From NCBI GenBank assembly GCA_900542275.1, contig UQMW01000001.1, positions 1-64,000 on the forward strand: DNA of 64,000 bases. The letters are read 5' to 3'. This stretch comes from an uncultured Collinsella sp. Lineage in GTDB: Bacteria; Actinomycetota; Coriobacteriia; Coriobacteriales; Coriobacteriaceae. Both the position numbers and the translations under genes were made by a program. The notes under the pieces were generated by a model. The model was not told the DNA's origin. It saw only the letters and a list, made by a program, of their open reading frames with translations, and searched no databases. Of the stretch, positions 33,454-42,354 are shown one piece after another (positions within the stretch are counted from its first letter, which is position 1; the number at the start of each line of letters is the position of its first letter).

Positions 33454-34893
33454 CTAGTTCTCCTCGGCCTCGGCGGCCTCCTCAGCGAGACGCTGAGCTG
33501 CCAGCTCGGGAGTGAGGCCCTTGTACTCGGTCTCGCGGCCCTTAGCGCTGACGACGCGGACAACCTCGCCGATGAGCAGAAGCACGATGAAGATAACGAT
33601 CATCGGGAGCTTGTCGCCAATTTCAGCGGCAGAGAACGGCACCAGCGTTGCAACGATGGCCAGGATCAGCTCGATGCAAGGGATGGCCAGCATGACCTTC
33701 ATCATGGCACCCTTAAACGGGAACGTGAAGATGCGCTCGCGGTCGGGGTCGTTCTTGCGAAGGTTGAGGAACGCCGGGAACATCGGGATGTAGGTCAGCA
33801 GCAGGAAGACGACGGAGGTGCCGAAGAGCATCCAGAAGACGCCGTTGGAGATGGCATCGATGGGAACGAGCTGCAGGCACAGCACCAGGGAGGCAACGAC
33901 GGCGTTGACCAGGTTGGCACCGTTGGGCATGTCGTCATCAGAGATCATCGAGGCGAAGACCTTGGGCATGTTGCCGTGCTCGGCAGCGTAGCGAGCAACG
34001 GAGTTAACGCCGAAGGACCAAGCAGCCATGTTGGCGAACAGGGTGATCAGGAAGGCAATGCAGATGACCTTAAAGATCATGGAGTCGCCCACCATGGTCT
34101 GGACTGCATAAATCATGCCGTAGTCGGGGTCGATGGAATCGGCCGGCACAGCAGCGCCGATGCCAAAGCCAGCGAACAGGTAGATCACGGCGATGGACAG
34201 GCCACCGACGATGATAGCCTTGGGAATATCGCGAGCGGGATCGGCCATGTCATCGGTCATGGTGCAGATGACCTCGAAGCCCATGAAGTTAAAGATGATG
34301 ATCGACAGGTAACCGAGAGCGTTGGTGTTGGTGAGCTCGGGCAGGAAGGTGGCAGCGGACATGTCGTTCGCAAAACCGTTCTCCATGGCATACCAAATGC
34401 CCAAAGCGCCAACGATAACGGCGACGGCGACCTTGATGATGGCGCCACCGTTAAGGACCCACTCGGAGTCGGCCGCCTTGGAGCGGCCCATGAGGTAGAC
34501 GATCCACACAAAGGCAAGATCGATACCCATCTTGGCGATCAAGTTGAACTCAACGCCAAAGACCATGCCCAAAATGTCGGGGAACATGGTAGCCAGCGAG
34601 GCAATCCACAGCGGGTAGTTGACCCAGTAGTAATACGAGATGCGGGCGCCCCATTTGTCGCCCAGGCCATCGCGTACCCAGTCGTAAATGCCGCCCTCGC
34701 CGTCATAGGTGGTGCCGAGCTCGGCAACAACCATGCCATAAGGAAGCAGGAAGGTCAGGATCAGGAAGATCCACCAGAAGAACTGCTGGTTGCCAATGGC
34801 AGCAGCAGGAGCGGCGGCCTCGCAAACGAAGACGACGCAGATGATGGTCGAAATGACCGTCAAAAAGGAAAGCTTTTTCTTTCCGTCACTCAT
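33454..34893 (-). CDS. APC family amino acid/polyamine antiporter 2
   Basis: The 479-aa predicted 12-TM transporter is paralogous to that at 29925-31334, with matching blocks such as FFWWIFLILTFLLPYGMVVA, IIIFNFMGFEVICTM and FLNLRKNDPDRERIFTFPFK. Start ATG 34893 follows AAGGAGCTCATC. It lies between the carbamoyltransferase and deiminase genes. One paralogue may exchange agmatine/putrescine and the other a related pair; sequence does not say which. Confidence 0.88.
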   Translation of the reverse strand: MSDGKKKLSFLTVISTIICVVFVCEAAAPAAAIGNQQFFWWIFLILTFLLPYGMVVAELGTTYDGEGGIYDWVRDGLGDKWGARISYYYWVNYPLWIASLATMFPDILGMVFGVEFNLIAKMGIDLAFVWIVYLMGRSKAADSEWVLNGGAIIKVAVAVIVGALGIWYAMENGFANDMSAATFLPELTNTNALGYLSIIIFNFMGFEVICTMTDDMADPARDIPKAIIVGGLSIAVIYLFAGFGIGAAVPADSIDPDYGMIYAVQTMVGDSMIFKVICIAFLITLFANMAAWSFGVNSVARYAAEHGNMPKVFASMISDDDMPNGANLVNAVVASLVLCLQLVPIDAISNGVFWMLFGTSVVFLLLTYIPMFPAFLNLRKNDPDRERIFTFPFKGAMMKVMLAIPCIELILAIVATLVPFSAAEIGDKLPMIVIFIVLLLIGEVVRVVSAKGRETEYKGLTPELAAQRLAEEAAEAEEN

Positions 34894-34924
34894 GATGAGC
34901 TCCTTCGCTCAGTCTTGGACAGAT

Positions 34925-34963
34925 CCGAGGCCCAAGGTACTAAGGCAATTGCCTGAGCCTCGG
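34925..34963 (-). promoter_or_regulatory. Intercistronic stem-loop
   Basis: CCGAGGC and GCCTCGG enclose GGCAATTGCC, itself a palindrome, between the carbamoyltransferase and antiporter-2 genes. There is no U tract. Confidence 0.45.
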
Positions 34964-35025
34964 TGAGCGGGCGACAGGAGACGAGCATCCGCCGCCCGCA
35001 AACGTGCGTTTAGCAGGCTTAAGGC

Positions 35026-36099
35026 TTAGAGATGCTCGAGAGCCTCGAGAGCGGCGTGAAGCTCGGCCTTGGCGGAGTACTCGACACCCTCGTCGTTGAG
35101 CGGGGTGCGCTTGCCCAGGGCAGCGAGGAGAGCACGGATGGAGTGCTTGCGGTTCTCGGCCTCGACCCAGCACAGGGAGCGCTCGGGATCGTCCATAACC
35201 TCGTCGACGACTTCCTCGTTGCGAGTGGCCGGCAGGCAGTGCATGAACTTGGAGTTGGGGCCGGCGAAGTTCATCATGTCCATGGTGACCTGATACTTGG
35301 GGTAGAACACGTCCATGTAGTTCTCGCCCGAGACCTCCTCGTCGTACAGGCCATACCACACGTCGGTGTAGATGAAGTCGGCGCCCTTGATGCACTCGAT
35401 GTCGTCGGAGATGACGACGGAGCCGCCGGAGACCTTGCAGTTCTCCTCGGCGATGGCCATCATCTGCTTGCCGAACTCGGCGCGCTCCTCAACGGTGCCA
35501 ACGTGCAGGCCGCCGTCGGGGATCTGGTGGCCCTTGGGTCCAAACTGGACAAACTTCATGCCGACCTTGGAGGCGATGAACATGAGGGAGACGCAGACCT
35601 GGGTGGCGTCGCCGATGAAGGCCAGGGTGCAGTCCTCGATCTTCTTGCCCTCGGGGAGGTTCTCGAGCATGGTCATGAGGTCGCCCATCTCCTGCGTGGG
35701 ATGGTTGAACTCGGACATGCCATTGATGACGGGCACAGCGGAGCCCTCGGCGAGGCCGACGACGTCCTTGTGACGGTCAACGCGAGCCATCATGATGTCG
35801 AGCAGCGAGCCCATAACGCGAGCGGTGTCGCCCAGGGACTCGTGACCGCCGAGCTGGATGGTGCCAGGGCCATAGAACTGAGCATGGCCGCCGAGGTCGG
35901 TCATAGCGGTCTCGAAGGAAAGACGGGTGCGGGTGGAAACCTGCTGGAAGATCATGCCAAGGCTCTGGTTGCGGAGCAGGTGCGGATAATAACCGTCAAC
36001 CTTGATGGCCTTCTTCATTGCCAGGCCAAGATCCTCGATAGCCAGGATCTGCTCTTTGGTGAAGTCGTTGGTGTCGATGAAATCCTTAGGCAGTGCCAT
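35026..36099 (-). CDS. ptcA: Putrescine (or ornithine) carbamoyltransferase
   Basis: The 357-aa transcarbamylase carries carbamoyl-phosphate loop VSTRTRLSFETAM (about 54-66), HPTQEMGDL and HCLPA. With agmatine deiminase and polyamine antiporters alongside, phosphorolysis of N-carbamoylputrescine to putrescine and carbamoyl phosphate is the likely reaction. The fold alone would also fit catabolic ornithine carbamoyltransferase, so the symbol rests on context. ATG 36099 follows GGAAAGGAAATCGAC. It is first in the minus-strand cluster, with two ACCGTTCRCGG motifs and a LuxR-like site upstream. Confidence 0.85.
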   Translation of the reverse strand: MALPKDFIDTNDFTKEQILAIEDLGLAMKKAIKVDGYYPHLLRNQSLGMIFQQVSTRTRLSFETAMTDLGGHAQFYGPGTIQLGGHESLGDTARVMGSLLDIMMARVDRHKDVVGLAEGSAVPVINGMSEFNHPTQEMGDLMTMLENLPEGKKIEDCTLAFIGDATQVCVSLMFIASKVGMKFVQFGPKGHQIPDGGLHVGTVEERAEFGKQMMAIAEENCKVSGGSVVISDDIECIKGADFIYTDVWYGLYDEEVSGENYMDVFYPKYQVTMDMMNFAGPNSKFMHCLPATRNEEVVDEVMDDPERSLCWVEAENRKHSIRALLAALGKRTPLNDEGVEYSAKAELHAALEALEHL

Positions 36100-36222
36100 G
36101 TCGATTTCCTTTCCGCCGGTCTTGCCGACTATTACTATGAGGCGCTCGAACATCACGCCTCGTGTTGACAAGACCATCATTCACCCGTATGCAATTTTTA
36201 CCTAGTTTATTCGGGATTAAAG

Positions 36223-36233
36223 ACCGTTCACGG
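36223..36233 (+). promoter_or_regulatory. ACCGTTCACGG motif upstream of ptcA
   Basis: Exact ACCGTTCACGG, about 125 bp upstream of the carbamoyltransferase start. Confidence 0.5.
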
Positions 36234-36257
36234 AGTTACACCCCCTCTAAACCAATA

Positions 36258-36273
36258 TAAACCCGCAGGTCAA
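36258..36273. promoter_or_regulatory. Putative LuxR-type site upstream of ptcA
   Basis: TAAACCCGCAGGTCAA differs at two positions from the site at 28479-28494 (reverse complement). It lies between luxR-2 and ptcA, which diverge. Confidence 0.5.
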
Positions 36274-36301
36274 GAGTTTACAGGGGGTTTACCGTCTAGA
36301 A

Positions 36302-36312
36302 CCGCGAACGGT
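36302..36312 (-). promoter_or_regulatory. ACCGTTCGCGG motif between ptcA and luxR-2
   Basis: On the minus strand it reads ACCGTTCGCGG, 70 bp from the first copy and in the opposite orientation. Confidence 0.45.
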
Positions 36313-36429
36313 ATACAGCTATGCTGTATCTCGGCGCCTAATCCGCAATGAAACGAAGGGTTGAGACGTCTATATCCCACAAGGTATACAGGGCTCGGCC
36401 ATAGATGAAATGAGATGGGACGGTGGCAG

Positions 36430-37395
36430 ATGAACACCCTGATGTTCTTCTATACCCTAGCGATACTCGTGATCTGTATTGTGACGGCAGTGCTTTCGCT
36501 TGCCGCCTATGCCTCGTCTCGTCGACGCTTCTTTATCTATGGCAGCGGCGTTTATATTTGCTATGCCATCGAGATGACCGAGATCTTCTTTTTTGAATAC
36601 ACGTTGCAAAACCAGAGTTTTCCAGCCAGCGACTATTACTCAATTACCATGCCTGTGTTGCGGACCCTTGTGGCGACCGCTTCACAAGCTTTTATCTGGC
36701 TCATTGCCATGGACTTGCTCGACAAACATTCAAAAAAGCAGTTTGTTATTCCCGTCGCAACGTTCTTCCTGAGCGAGCTGCTGGTCATTGTCGCTGTCCC
36801 CTACGGCCCCATGCATCAATGGCTCTACTACACGATGCGTCAGGTATTCCTTGTATTTGTGGGACTGTATATCTTTTGGACGGCGCATAAAAGCACGCAG
36901 GTCGAGCTTAAGGCGCGCGTCAACAATCAACGAAAGCACCTCATTATCGGCGCCATTCTGGTCGGGTGCATCGTTGCCGAGGATTTCTACAACATCCTTG
37001 TTGTTCCCATGAGCCTGGCACCCTCTTGGCTGCAGCTGTACCTGTCCGAGCGCAACTTTAGCGAGAACATCTTTGCGTGCTACTTTGCGATTCTGCTGAT
37101 CATCTATGCCTATCACGTGCTTTCGATTCGCATGCAGGAGGCGCCCGAGGAAAAGAACGTCAGCGATCTTGATCGACACATCGAAGAGCAGATGCCCTTC
37201 TATCGCAACGCCTACAAGCTCTCCAACCGCGAAACCGAAGTCATGCGTCTGGTTGTGTTGGGCAAATCGAACCAAGAGATCGCTGACGAGCTCTTCCTTG
37301 CCGTGGGCACCGTCAAGACCCATATCCACAACATCCTGGTCAAAACCGAACAGCAAAACCGCACGACGCTCATCCTCCACTTTTGGAAGCGATAA
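36430..37395 (+). CDS. Membrane-embedded LuxR-type regulator 2
   Basis: The 321-aa paralogue of luxR-1 has about seven N-terminal hydrophobic helices and a C-terminal GerE-type helix-turn-helix (LSNRETEVMRLVVLGKSNQE to TVKTHIHNILVKTEQQNRTT). I prefer MNTLMFFYTLAIL (36430), which matches the MSFAFYIYTTIIM start of luxR-1; ATG 36415 is an alternative. It diverges from ptcA. With luxR-1 it brackets the agmatine cluster, so local control is likely; the signal is unknown. Confidence 0.87.
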   Translation: MNTLMFFYTLAILVICIVTAVLSLAAYASSRRRFFIYGSGVYICYAIEMTEIFFFEYTLQNQSFPASDYYSITMPVLRTLVATASQAFIWLIAMDLLDKHSKKQFVIPVATFFLSELLVIVAVPYGPMHQWLYYTMRQVFLVFVGLYIFWTAHKSTQVELKARVNNQRKHLIIGAILVGCIVAEDFYNILVVPMSLAPSWLQLYLSERNFSENIFACYFAILLIIYAYHVLSIRMQEAPEEKNVSDLDRHIEEQMPFYRNAYKLSNRETEVMRLVVLGKSNQEIADELFLAVGTVKTHIHNILVKTEQQNRTTLILHFWKR

Positions 37396-37397
37396 CC

Positions 37398-37690
37398 TGC
37401 CAAAAAGGGACAGGTTTATTTTGGCAGGTTTTATCTGGGTAAACGCCAACCGCCGCGAGGAAGTTGCCTTCCCTCACGGCGGTCTTCTAGCAGCCAAAAC
37501 CAAGTGAGTAGACTTTTTGCAGGAGGCCGAGCACACCCCGAATCGCCACAGCGCTGACCTGCGGTTTTATTGAGCGTTTGGCGCGGTGTGCTCGACAAGT
37601 CCAAAAAAGTCTACTCACTTGCATCTGAGAGGCATCCGATAGACAAAAAACCGCCGCGAAAAGGGTCCGGACCCCGTTCGCGGCGGCTGT
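37398..37690. repeat. Long intergenic repeat, copy 2
   Basis: Same order of parts as 23431-23705, and here too between convergent genes. The long stem CAAGTGAGTAGACTTTTT/AAAAAGTCTACTCACTTG is perfect in this copy. The closing CCGCCGCGAA/TTCGCGGCGG hairpin probably terminates both flanking genes. Confidence 0.85.
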
Positions 37691-37723
37691 TCGCGTTGGT
37701 TTTGCGACGGTTTTGCCCGCTTG

Positions 37724-39961
37724 TTACTCGCTGTAGCGGGTGGCGATGGCAGCTTGTACCATGCCGGCGCTCATGAGGTACGTCACCAGGAAGTAACCAC
37801 CATAGGCCGCCAGGAAGATCGCACAGGTGAGGCCCACGGTACCGCCGATGCTCATGTTGCCAAACGTGCTCACCAGCTCGATGATCACCTTGAGCGCCAC
37901 AAAGGAGTGCGCCAGACCCACTGCCAGCGGGAACAGGAAGAACACCGCTTGCTGCGCCATCACCGAATGGCGAATCTGGCGGTCGTCACAGCCGATCTGC
38001 GCCAGCACGCGATAGCTGCGGCTTCCGTCGGCCACATTGGAGAGCTGCTGGATCGACAGAATTGCCGCACATGCAACGACCAGTACAAAGCCAATATAGA
38101 TGGCTAGATAGCTAATCATGCCGTTCATCTGCGCCGCCTGCGTATAGATCTCGGAGCGTGTCATGAAGACTCCCCACGACCCCGGCTCCTTGCCGTCAAC
38201 GAGCAGATTGTCGAGCATGGTGTATTTAATGCTCTCGTCTGCCTTGGTCACATCCATCCCCTGCTTGTAGTTAACGAGCAGATTACTGGAATACGGCTGC
38301 AGGTTAAGCTGGGACAGCAGCTCGTCGGCTACGACCACGGTACCGGGATTGCTGCCGAGTGCCGAGTTGGCGATGGCAGCCGTGTCCTCGTCCGACTTAT
38401 CGGTTGCGGGCTTGAGCGTATGTCCGCCCAAGGTGAGGGTATGGCCCCCAGCCATGTACTTAGTGTACAGGTCGCCCAACTCGCCGCCCATATCGCACGT
38501 AAGCAAGTACTGGTCGCGGCCAATGCTCACCGGCTCCTCGCCCATCATCTGGCGCAGTTTGTTGTACTGGCTCGCCGGCGTCACAAACAGGCCCATATCA
38601 TCGGCATTGCTACCCTCGAGCGCCTTGGGGAGCTTTTCGCCCATGGCCTTGCACATCTCGCCCGCCGTCACCGAAGGATCCGAGCCGCCAAGCGTATAGC
38701 TCAGATACGAATCAATCTGCACATGCTCGCCGGCAACATCGGCGATATTGACCTTCTTTCCGGCCTCGTTGCCATTATCTGCCGACTTGCCCTTGATACT
38801 TTCCGCAACGTTATCGGGATCGATACGGTCACCGTGCCATGCAGAGTACAAATCGACCGTTGCGTCTGCCAGCACCATGCGATCGGCCTCGGAAGGATTG
38901 ACATACTCCTTGTAGTAGTCGAGCCTATCGGACGCGTAATAGATATACGTCTGCGACATATCCGCCGGCGTATAGCGCTCCAGGTTCTCGTTCATCACGT
39001 TGGCGATCGACATGCCGCAGGTCACCGAGGTAATGGCCAGAAACAGGATCATCGCGATAACGCCCATCGAAAAGCACACCGTGTTGACCTTGGCCGCAAG
39101 CTGGCGCACGGTAAACATGTTGAGGCCGCGCCAATACACGCTGCGCAGGCTCTGCAGCAGCTTGATGAGCATGCCCGAAAGTCCCCAAAATAGGGCAAAG
39201 GTACCCACCGTAACCATGGCCGTGGTGATACCGAACTGGTTCATGGCCTCCTGCAGCTTACCCTCCGTCGCGGTGAGCGGGAACCCGTCGCGCAGCAGAC
39301 GGTAATAGGCCACGCCCACCAGCACCACGCCCACGACAAAGATGGCAATCGCGATCCAGGGGTTGCGCGTCTTGATGCTCTCGTTGCGACGCTCGGCACC
39401 CATAAGCTCGATGAGCCTGGTGCGGCGCACGGCGCGAAGGTTCAGCAGCAGCGTGAGCACAAACATCACGAGCATGCAGGCAAGGGTCAGGTTGAACGCA
39501 TGCACCGAGAAAAAGAAGTGAAAATCGGCGATCTGCGTCTTAAAGAGCGAGGCCGTAAAGAATGTCATGAGCTGGGAGAGCCCCACGCCCAGCACAATGC
39601 CAGCGACAAAAGCGCCGACCGAAACAAATACGGTCTCGAGCGCCATGATCGTGGCGACGCGCCCGCGGCGCATGCCGAGCACCTGGTACAGGCCGAACTC
39701 CTTTTTGCGGCGCTTCATGATGAAGTTGTTGGCATACACCATCAAAAAGGCCATGACGCCGGCCAAAAAGTACGTCAGGTAGCCGAGCATGCTGCCCATG
39801 AGCTCGGACAGTCCCTCCTCCTTGATGCCGGCAATGTCGACCTGCATCGAGACGGTATTGAAGGCATAGAAGACCGTGACACCCAGGGTGAGCGTCAGCA
39901 AGTAGACAAGGTAATCGCGGCCGGCGCGGCGGACGTTGCCCCAAGCGAGTTTACAGAGCAT
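37724..39961 (-). CDS. FtsX-type ABC permease (BceB-like)
   Basis: The 745-aa membrane protein has about ten TM helices and a large extracellular domain of about 200 residues (roughly 320-560) between TM7 and TM8, as in BceB-type transporters that sense or remove cell-wall-active peptides. It starts MLCKLAWGNVRRAGRDYLVY, typical of this family. ATG 39961 overlaps the ATPase gene by 11 nt. No histidine kinase or response regulator is adjacent, unlike most Bce modules. Confidence 0.88.
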   Translation of the reverse strand: MLCKLAWGNVRRAGRDYLVYLLTLTLGVTVFYAFNTVSMQVDIAGIKEEGLSELMGSMLGYLTYFLAGVMAFLMVYANNFIMKRRKKEFGLYQVLGMRRGRVATIMALETVFVSVGAFVAGIVLGVGLSQLMTFFTASLFKTQIADFHFFFSVHAFNLTLACMLVMFVLTLLLNLRAVRRTRLIELMGAERRNESIKTRNPWIAIAIFVVGVVLVGVAYYRLLRDGFPLTATEGKLQEAMNQFGITTAMVTVGTFALFWGLSGMLIKLLQSLRSVYWRGLNMFTVRQLAAKVNTVCFSMGVIAMILFLAITSVTCGMSIANVMNENLERYTPADMSQTYIYYASDRLDYYKEYVNPSEADRMVLADATVDLYSAWHGDRIDPDNVAESIKGKSADNGNEAGKKVNIADVAGEHVQIDSYLSYTLGGSDPSVTAGEMCKAMGEKLPKALEGSNADDMGLFVTPASQYNKLRQMMGEEPVSIGRDQYLLTCDMGGELGDLYTKYMAGGHTLTLGGHTLKPATDKSDEDTAAIANSALGSNPGTVVVADELLSQLNLQPYSSNLLVNYKQGMDVTKADESIKYTMLDNLLVDGKEPGSWGVFMTRSEIYTQAAQMNGMISYLAIYIGFVLVVACAAILSIQQLSNVADGSRSYRVLAQIGCDDRQIRHSVMAQQAVFFLFPLAVGLAHSFVALKVIIELVSTFGNMSIGGTVGLTCAIFLAAYGGYFLVTYLMSAGMVQAAIATRYSE

Positions 39962-40736
39962 CGGAGCCCTCACCGCCCATCATGGCAACGACCTCCATAA
40001 TGCGGTCGAAGAACTCTCGGCGGTCGGTGTCGCCGCGGCGCAGCTCGGTGAAGATCTTGCCGTCACGAATAAACAGCACACGGCTCGTGTAGCTGGCAGC
40101 AAAGCTGTCGTGCGTGACCATGAGCACCGTGGCGCGCAGGCGGCGGTTGAGGGCCTCTAGGCTCTCGAGCAGCAGGCGGGCGCTCTTGGAATCGAGGGCG
40201 CCGGTGGGCTCGTCGGCCATGATCATGGTGGGGTCGGTGACGAGCGCGCGAGCCGCGGCAACGCGCTGCTGCTGGCCGCCGGACATCTGGTAGGGATACT
40301 TGTCGAGCACCTGGCTAATGGACAGGCGCGCGGCCACGTCCTGCACGCGGGTCGAGATCTCTGCCGAGTTTGTGCGGGCGATGGTGAGCGGCAGGGCGAT
40401 GTTCTCGCGCGCCGTGAGCGTATCGAGCAAGTTGGAGTCCTGGAAGATAAAGCCCAGCTCCTCGCGGCGGAACTGCGAAAGCTTGGCCTGCTTCATGCGC
40501 GTCACGTCCTGGCCGTTGATGCGGATGGTGCCACTCGTGGCGCTATCGATGGTCGACACGCAGTTGAGCAACGTCGACTTGCCCGAGCCCGAGGCGCCCA
40601 TGATGCCGACGAATTCGCCGCGGTTGACGGTAAAGCTGACATCGTTGAGCGCGCGGGTCACGTTGCCCAGTGCTCCATATACCTTTTCGAGATGCGCGAC
40701 CTCCAGTACCGGGGTCGCCGTTTGCGTGGTTTGCAT
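39951..40736 (-). CDS. ABC transporter ATPase (BceA/LolD type)
   Basis: ATPase of 261 aa: Walker A GASGSGKST (about 47-55), Q-loop FIFQDSNLL, signature MSGGQQQRVA, Walker B MIMADEPTGALD, switch His in MVTHD. It is coupled to the downstream FtsX-type permease by overlapping codons. The pair resembles antimicrobial-peptide resistance transporters; the substrate is not evident. Confidence 0.9.
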   Translation of the reverse strand: MQTTQTATPVLEVAHLEKVYGALGNVTRALNDVSFTVNRGEFVGIMGASGSGKSTLLNCVSTIDSATSGTIRINGQDVTRMKQAKLSQFRREELGFIFQDSNLLDTLTARENIALPLTIARTNSAEISTRVQDVAARLSISQVLDKYPYQMSGGQQQRVAAARALVTDPTMIMADEPTGALDSKSARLLLESLEALNRRLRATVLMVTHDSFAASYTSRVLFIRDGKIFTELRRGDTDRREFFDRIMEVVAMMGGEGSDAL

Positions 40737-40876
40737 ACCGAGTCCTTTCTTGCGATTAGTCTACGGCATCTATAGTCGCAAGGAGCCGAGTCGGCTACCA
40801 TCGATATGGCTTACGCTTGCCTTACCGTTGCGTAAGGTAGTGCAGGGAACGTTTTGATGTTGAGGAAGGACTCCTG

Positions 40877-41866
40877 TTGAAGACTGTTCATGTTGCCGCC
40901 GGGATCATTCGCAAGGATGGATCTGACGAGCTGCTTGCCGTGCAGCGCGGCTACGGCGACATGCAGGGACTATGGGAGTTCCCAGGCGGCAAGCTCATGC
41001 GCGGCGAGACACCCGAAGACGCCGTGCGCCGCGAGCTTATGGAAGAGCTGCAGGTAAACGTTACCAACCTGCGTGATTTTTACACCGTTGAGTATGACTA
41101 CCCCGATTTTCATCTCTCAATGGAGTGCTATTACTGCTCGCTGGCTAAAGAGTCCGGCGAGCCCCAGAAGCACGACCGTCAGCTCGATATCCGCTGGATT
41201 CCACGCACCTCGCTTGCCACGGTGGAGTGGATGCCCGCCGACAAGGGGCTTATCGATGCACTGATTGAGCTAAAGGAAGACCGGCTTGAGGCCAACGGCA
41301 GCACCAACGACGCCGAGACCGGCACGGCTGACGAGCCTGCCGCCAAATCCAAGCGCAAACCTAAGCACCGCAGCAAAAAGCGCCCCAAGCCCGGCCTGCT
41401 GGACGGCATCGACACCTCGGACCTTTCCGCCGACGAGCGCGAACTGGTGCGCCGTCGCGCCGCCATCAAAAAGTCCATGAAGGGCAACAAGCGCGCCAAC
41501 ACCAAGCCCGAGCTGCTCGTACGACAGCGCCTGCGGGCAGCGGGCCTTACGGGTTATCGCTTGGAATGGAAGGTTCCCGGCAAGCCCGACATCGCCTTCC
41601 CCGGGCGCAAGATCGCCATCTTCGTCAACGGTTGCTTTTGGCATCGCTGCCCTAAGTGCAATCCGAGCCAGCCCAAGCGCAATGTTGAGTTTTGGGAGGC
41701 AAAGTTCCGTCGCAACGTCGAGCGTGACCACGCTGCCGTGGCAGCACTCACTCAAATGGGCTGGACGCCCATAACTATCTGGGAATGCGAGCTCAAAAAA
41801 GATCACATCGACGCCACGATGGAAAAGGTCATCGAGCAGGTACGGGCTGCAGAGCCGCAGCGCTAA
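40877..41866 (+). CDS. NUDIX (MutT-like) hydrolase fused to Vsr-type endonuclease
   Basis: The 329-aa protein joins two repair modules. Residues 1-130 are a NUDIX domain with the box GGKLMRGETPEDAVRRELME (G38, E44, R52-E57) typical of 8-oxo-dGTP diphosphatases. A basic linker follows (SKRKPKHRSKKRPKP, about 156-170). Residues about 195-325 are a very-short-patch-repair endonuclease: NTKPELLVRQRLRAAGL, PGKPDIAFPGRKIAIFVNGC, FWHRCPKC, and GWTPITIWECELKK. Start is TTG 40877 after AAGGA. No dcm-type methyltransferase is in the window, so the Vsr role is open. Confidence 0.85.
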   Translation: MKTVHVAAGIIRKDGSDELLAVQRGYGDMQGLWEFPGGKLMRGETPEDAVRRELMEELQVNVTNLRDFYTVEYDYPDFHLSMECYYCSLAKESGEPQKHDRQLDIRWIPRTSLATVEWMPADKGLIDALIELKEDRLEANGSTNDAETGTADEPAAKSKRKPKHRSKKRPKPGLLDGIDTSDLSADERELVRRRAAIKKSMKGNKRANTKPELLVRQRLRAAGLTGYRLEWKVPGKPDIAFPGRKIAIFVNGCFWHRCPKCNPSQPKRNVEFWEAKFRRNVERDHAAVAALTQMGWTPITIWECELKKDHIDATMEKVIEQVRAAEPQR

Positions 41867-42119
41867 CAGCGAGCATTCACACGCCCCACACAGGCGAGCC
41901 ACATCCACGTCACAAACCTTAGAAAGCCCTTAAGCCCAAAACCTTTCAAGAGTGTTACTCGATACCTCTGACCTGCGGTTTCATCGTAATGCCAAACCTC
42001 ATTAAGCCTTTCTTTAGCGCTTCTTTGCGACGGCCGCGGCATAATACTGCCAACGCACGGGACCTAGCAGCAAACCCCGCGCGCAATCTTTTGGTGGACA
42101 TCGAGGAGGCCGCATAAGC
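41867..42119. other. Spacer after the NUDIX-Vsr gene
   Basis: No gene was recognised. It contains CTGACCTGCGGTTTCAT near 41967-41985, nearly identical to the inner part of the long repeats at 23.4 and 37.4 kb. Confidence 0.4.
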
Positions 42120-42329
42120 ATGCATTCTTCCAATGACGCAGCACAGCAGCCATCCCTAAAACATGCAAACCTTTTCTCCTTCCCCCCGACACAGAGAAAC
42201 GGCCTCCCCGACTCCCCCACCACAAAAGCCAAACGCTCAACCGACCAGAGCCACAACTTGCGAGCATCCTTCGATAAGCTCCAAGCATCCCTAGACAAGG
42301 CGTTCCCCGAACAGGCAAGAGCAATCTAA
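42120..42329 (+). CDS. Small hypothetical protein, 69 aa
   Basis: ATG 42120 lies 10 nt after GAGGAGG. The product is polar and Ser/Pro/Lys-rich, ending in an amphipathic stretch (LRASFDKLQASLDKAFPEQA). No family was recognised. It precedes the araC gene by 25 bp. Real-gene status is uncertain. Confidence 0.4.
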   Translation: MHSSNDAAQQPSLKHANLFSFPPTQRNGLPDSPTTKAKRSTDQSHNLRASFDKLQASLDKAFPEQARAI

Positions 42330-42354
42330 GCCCATCGCGCTTTATACTGATGCC

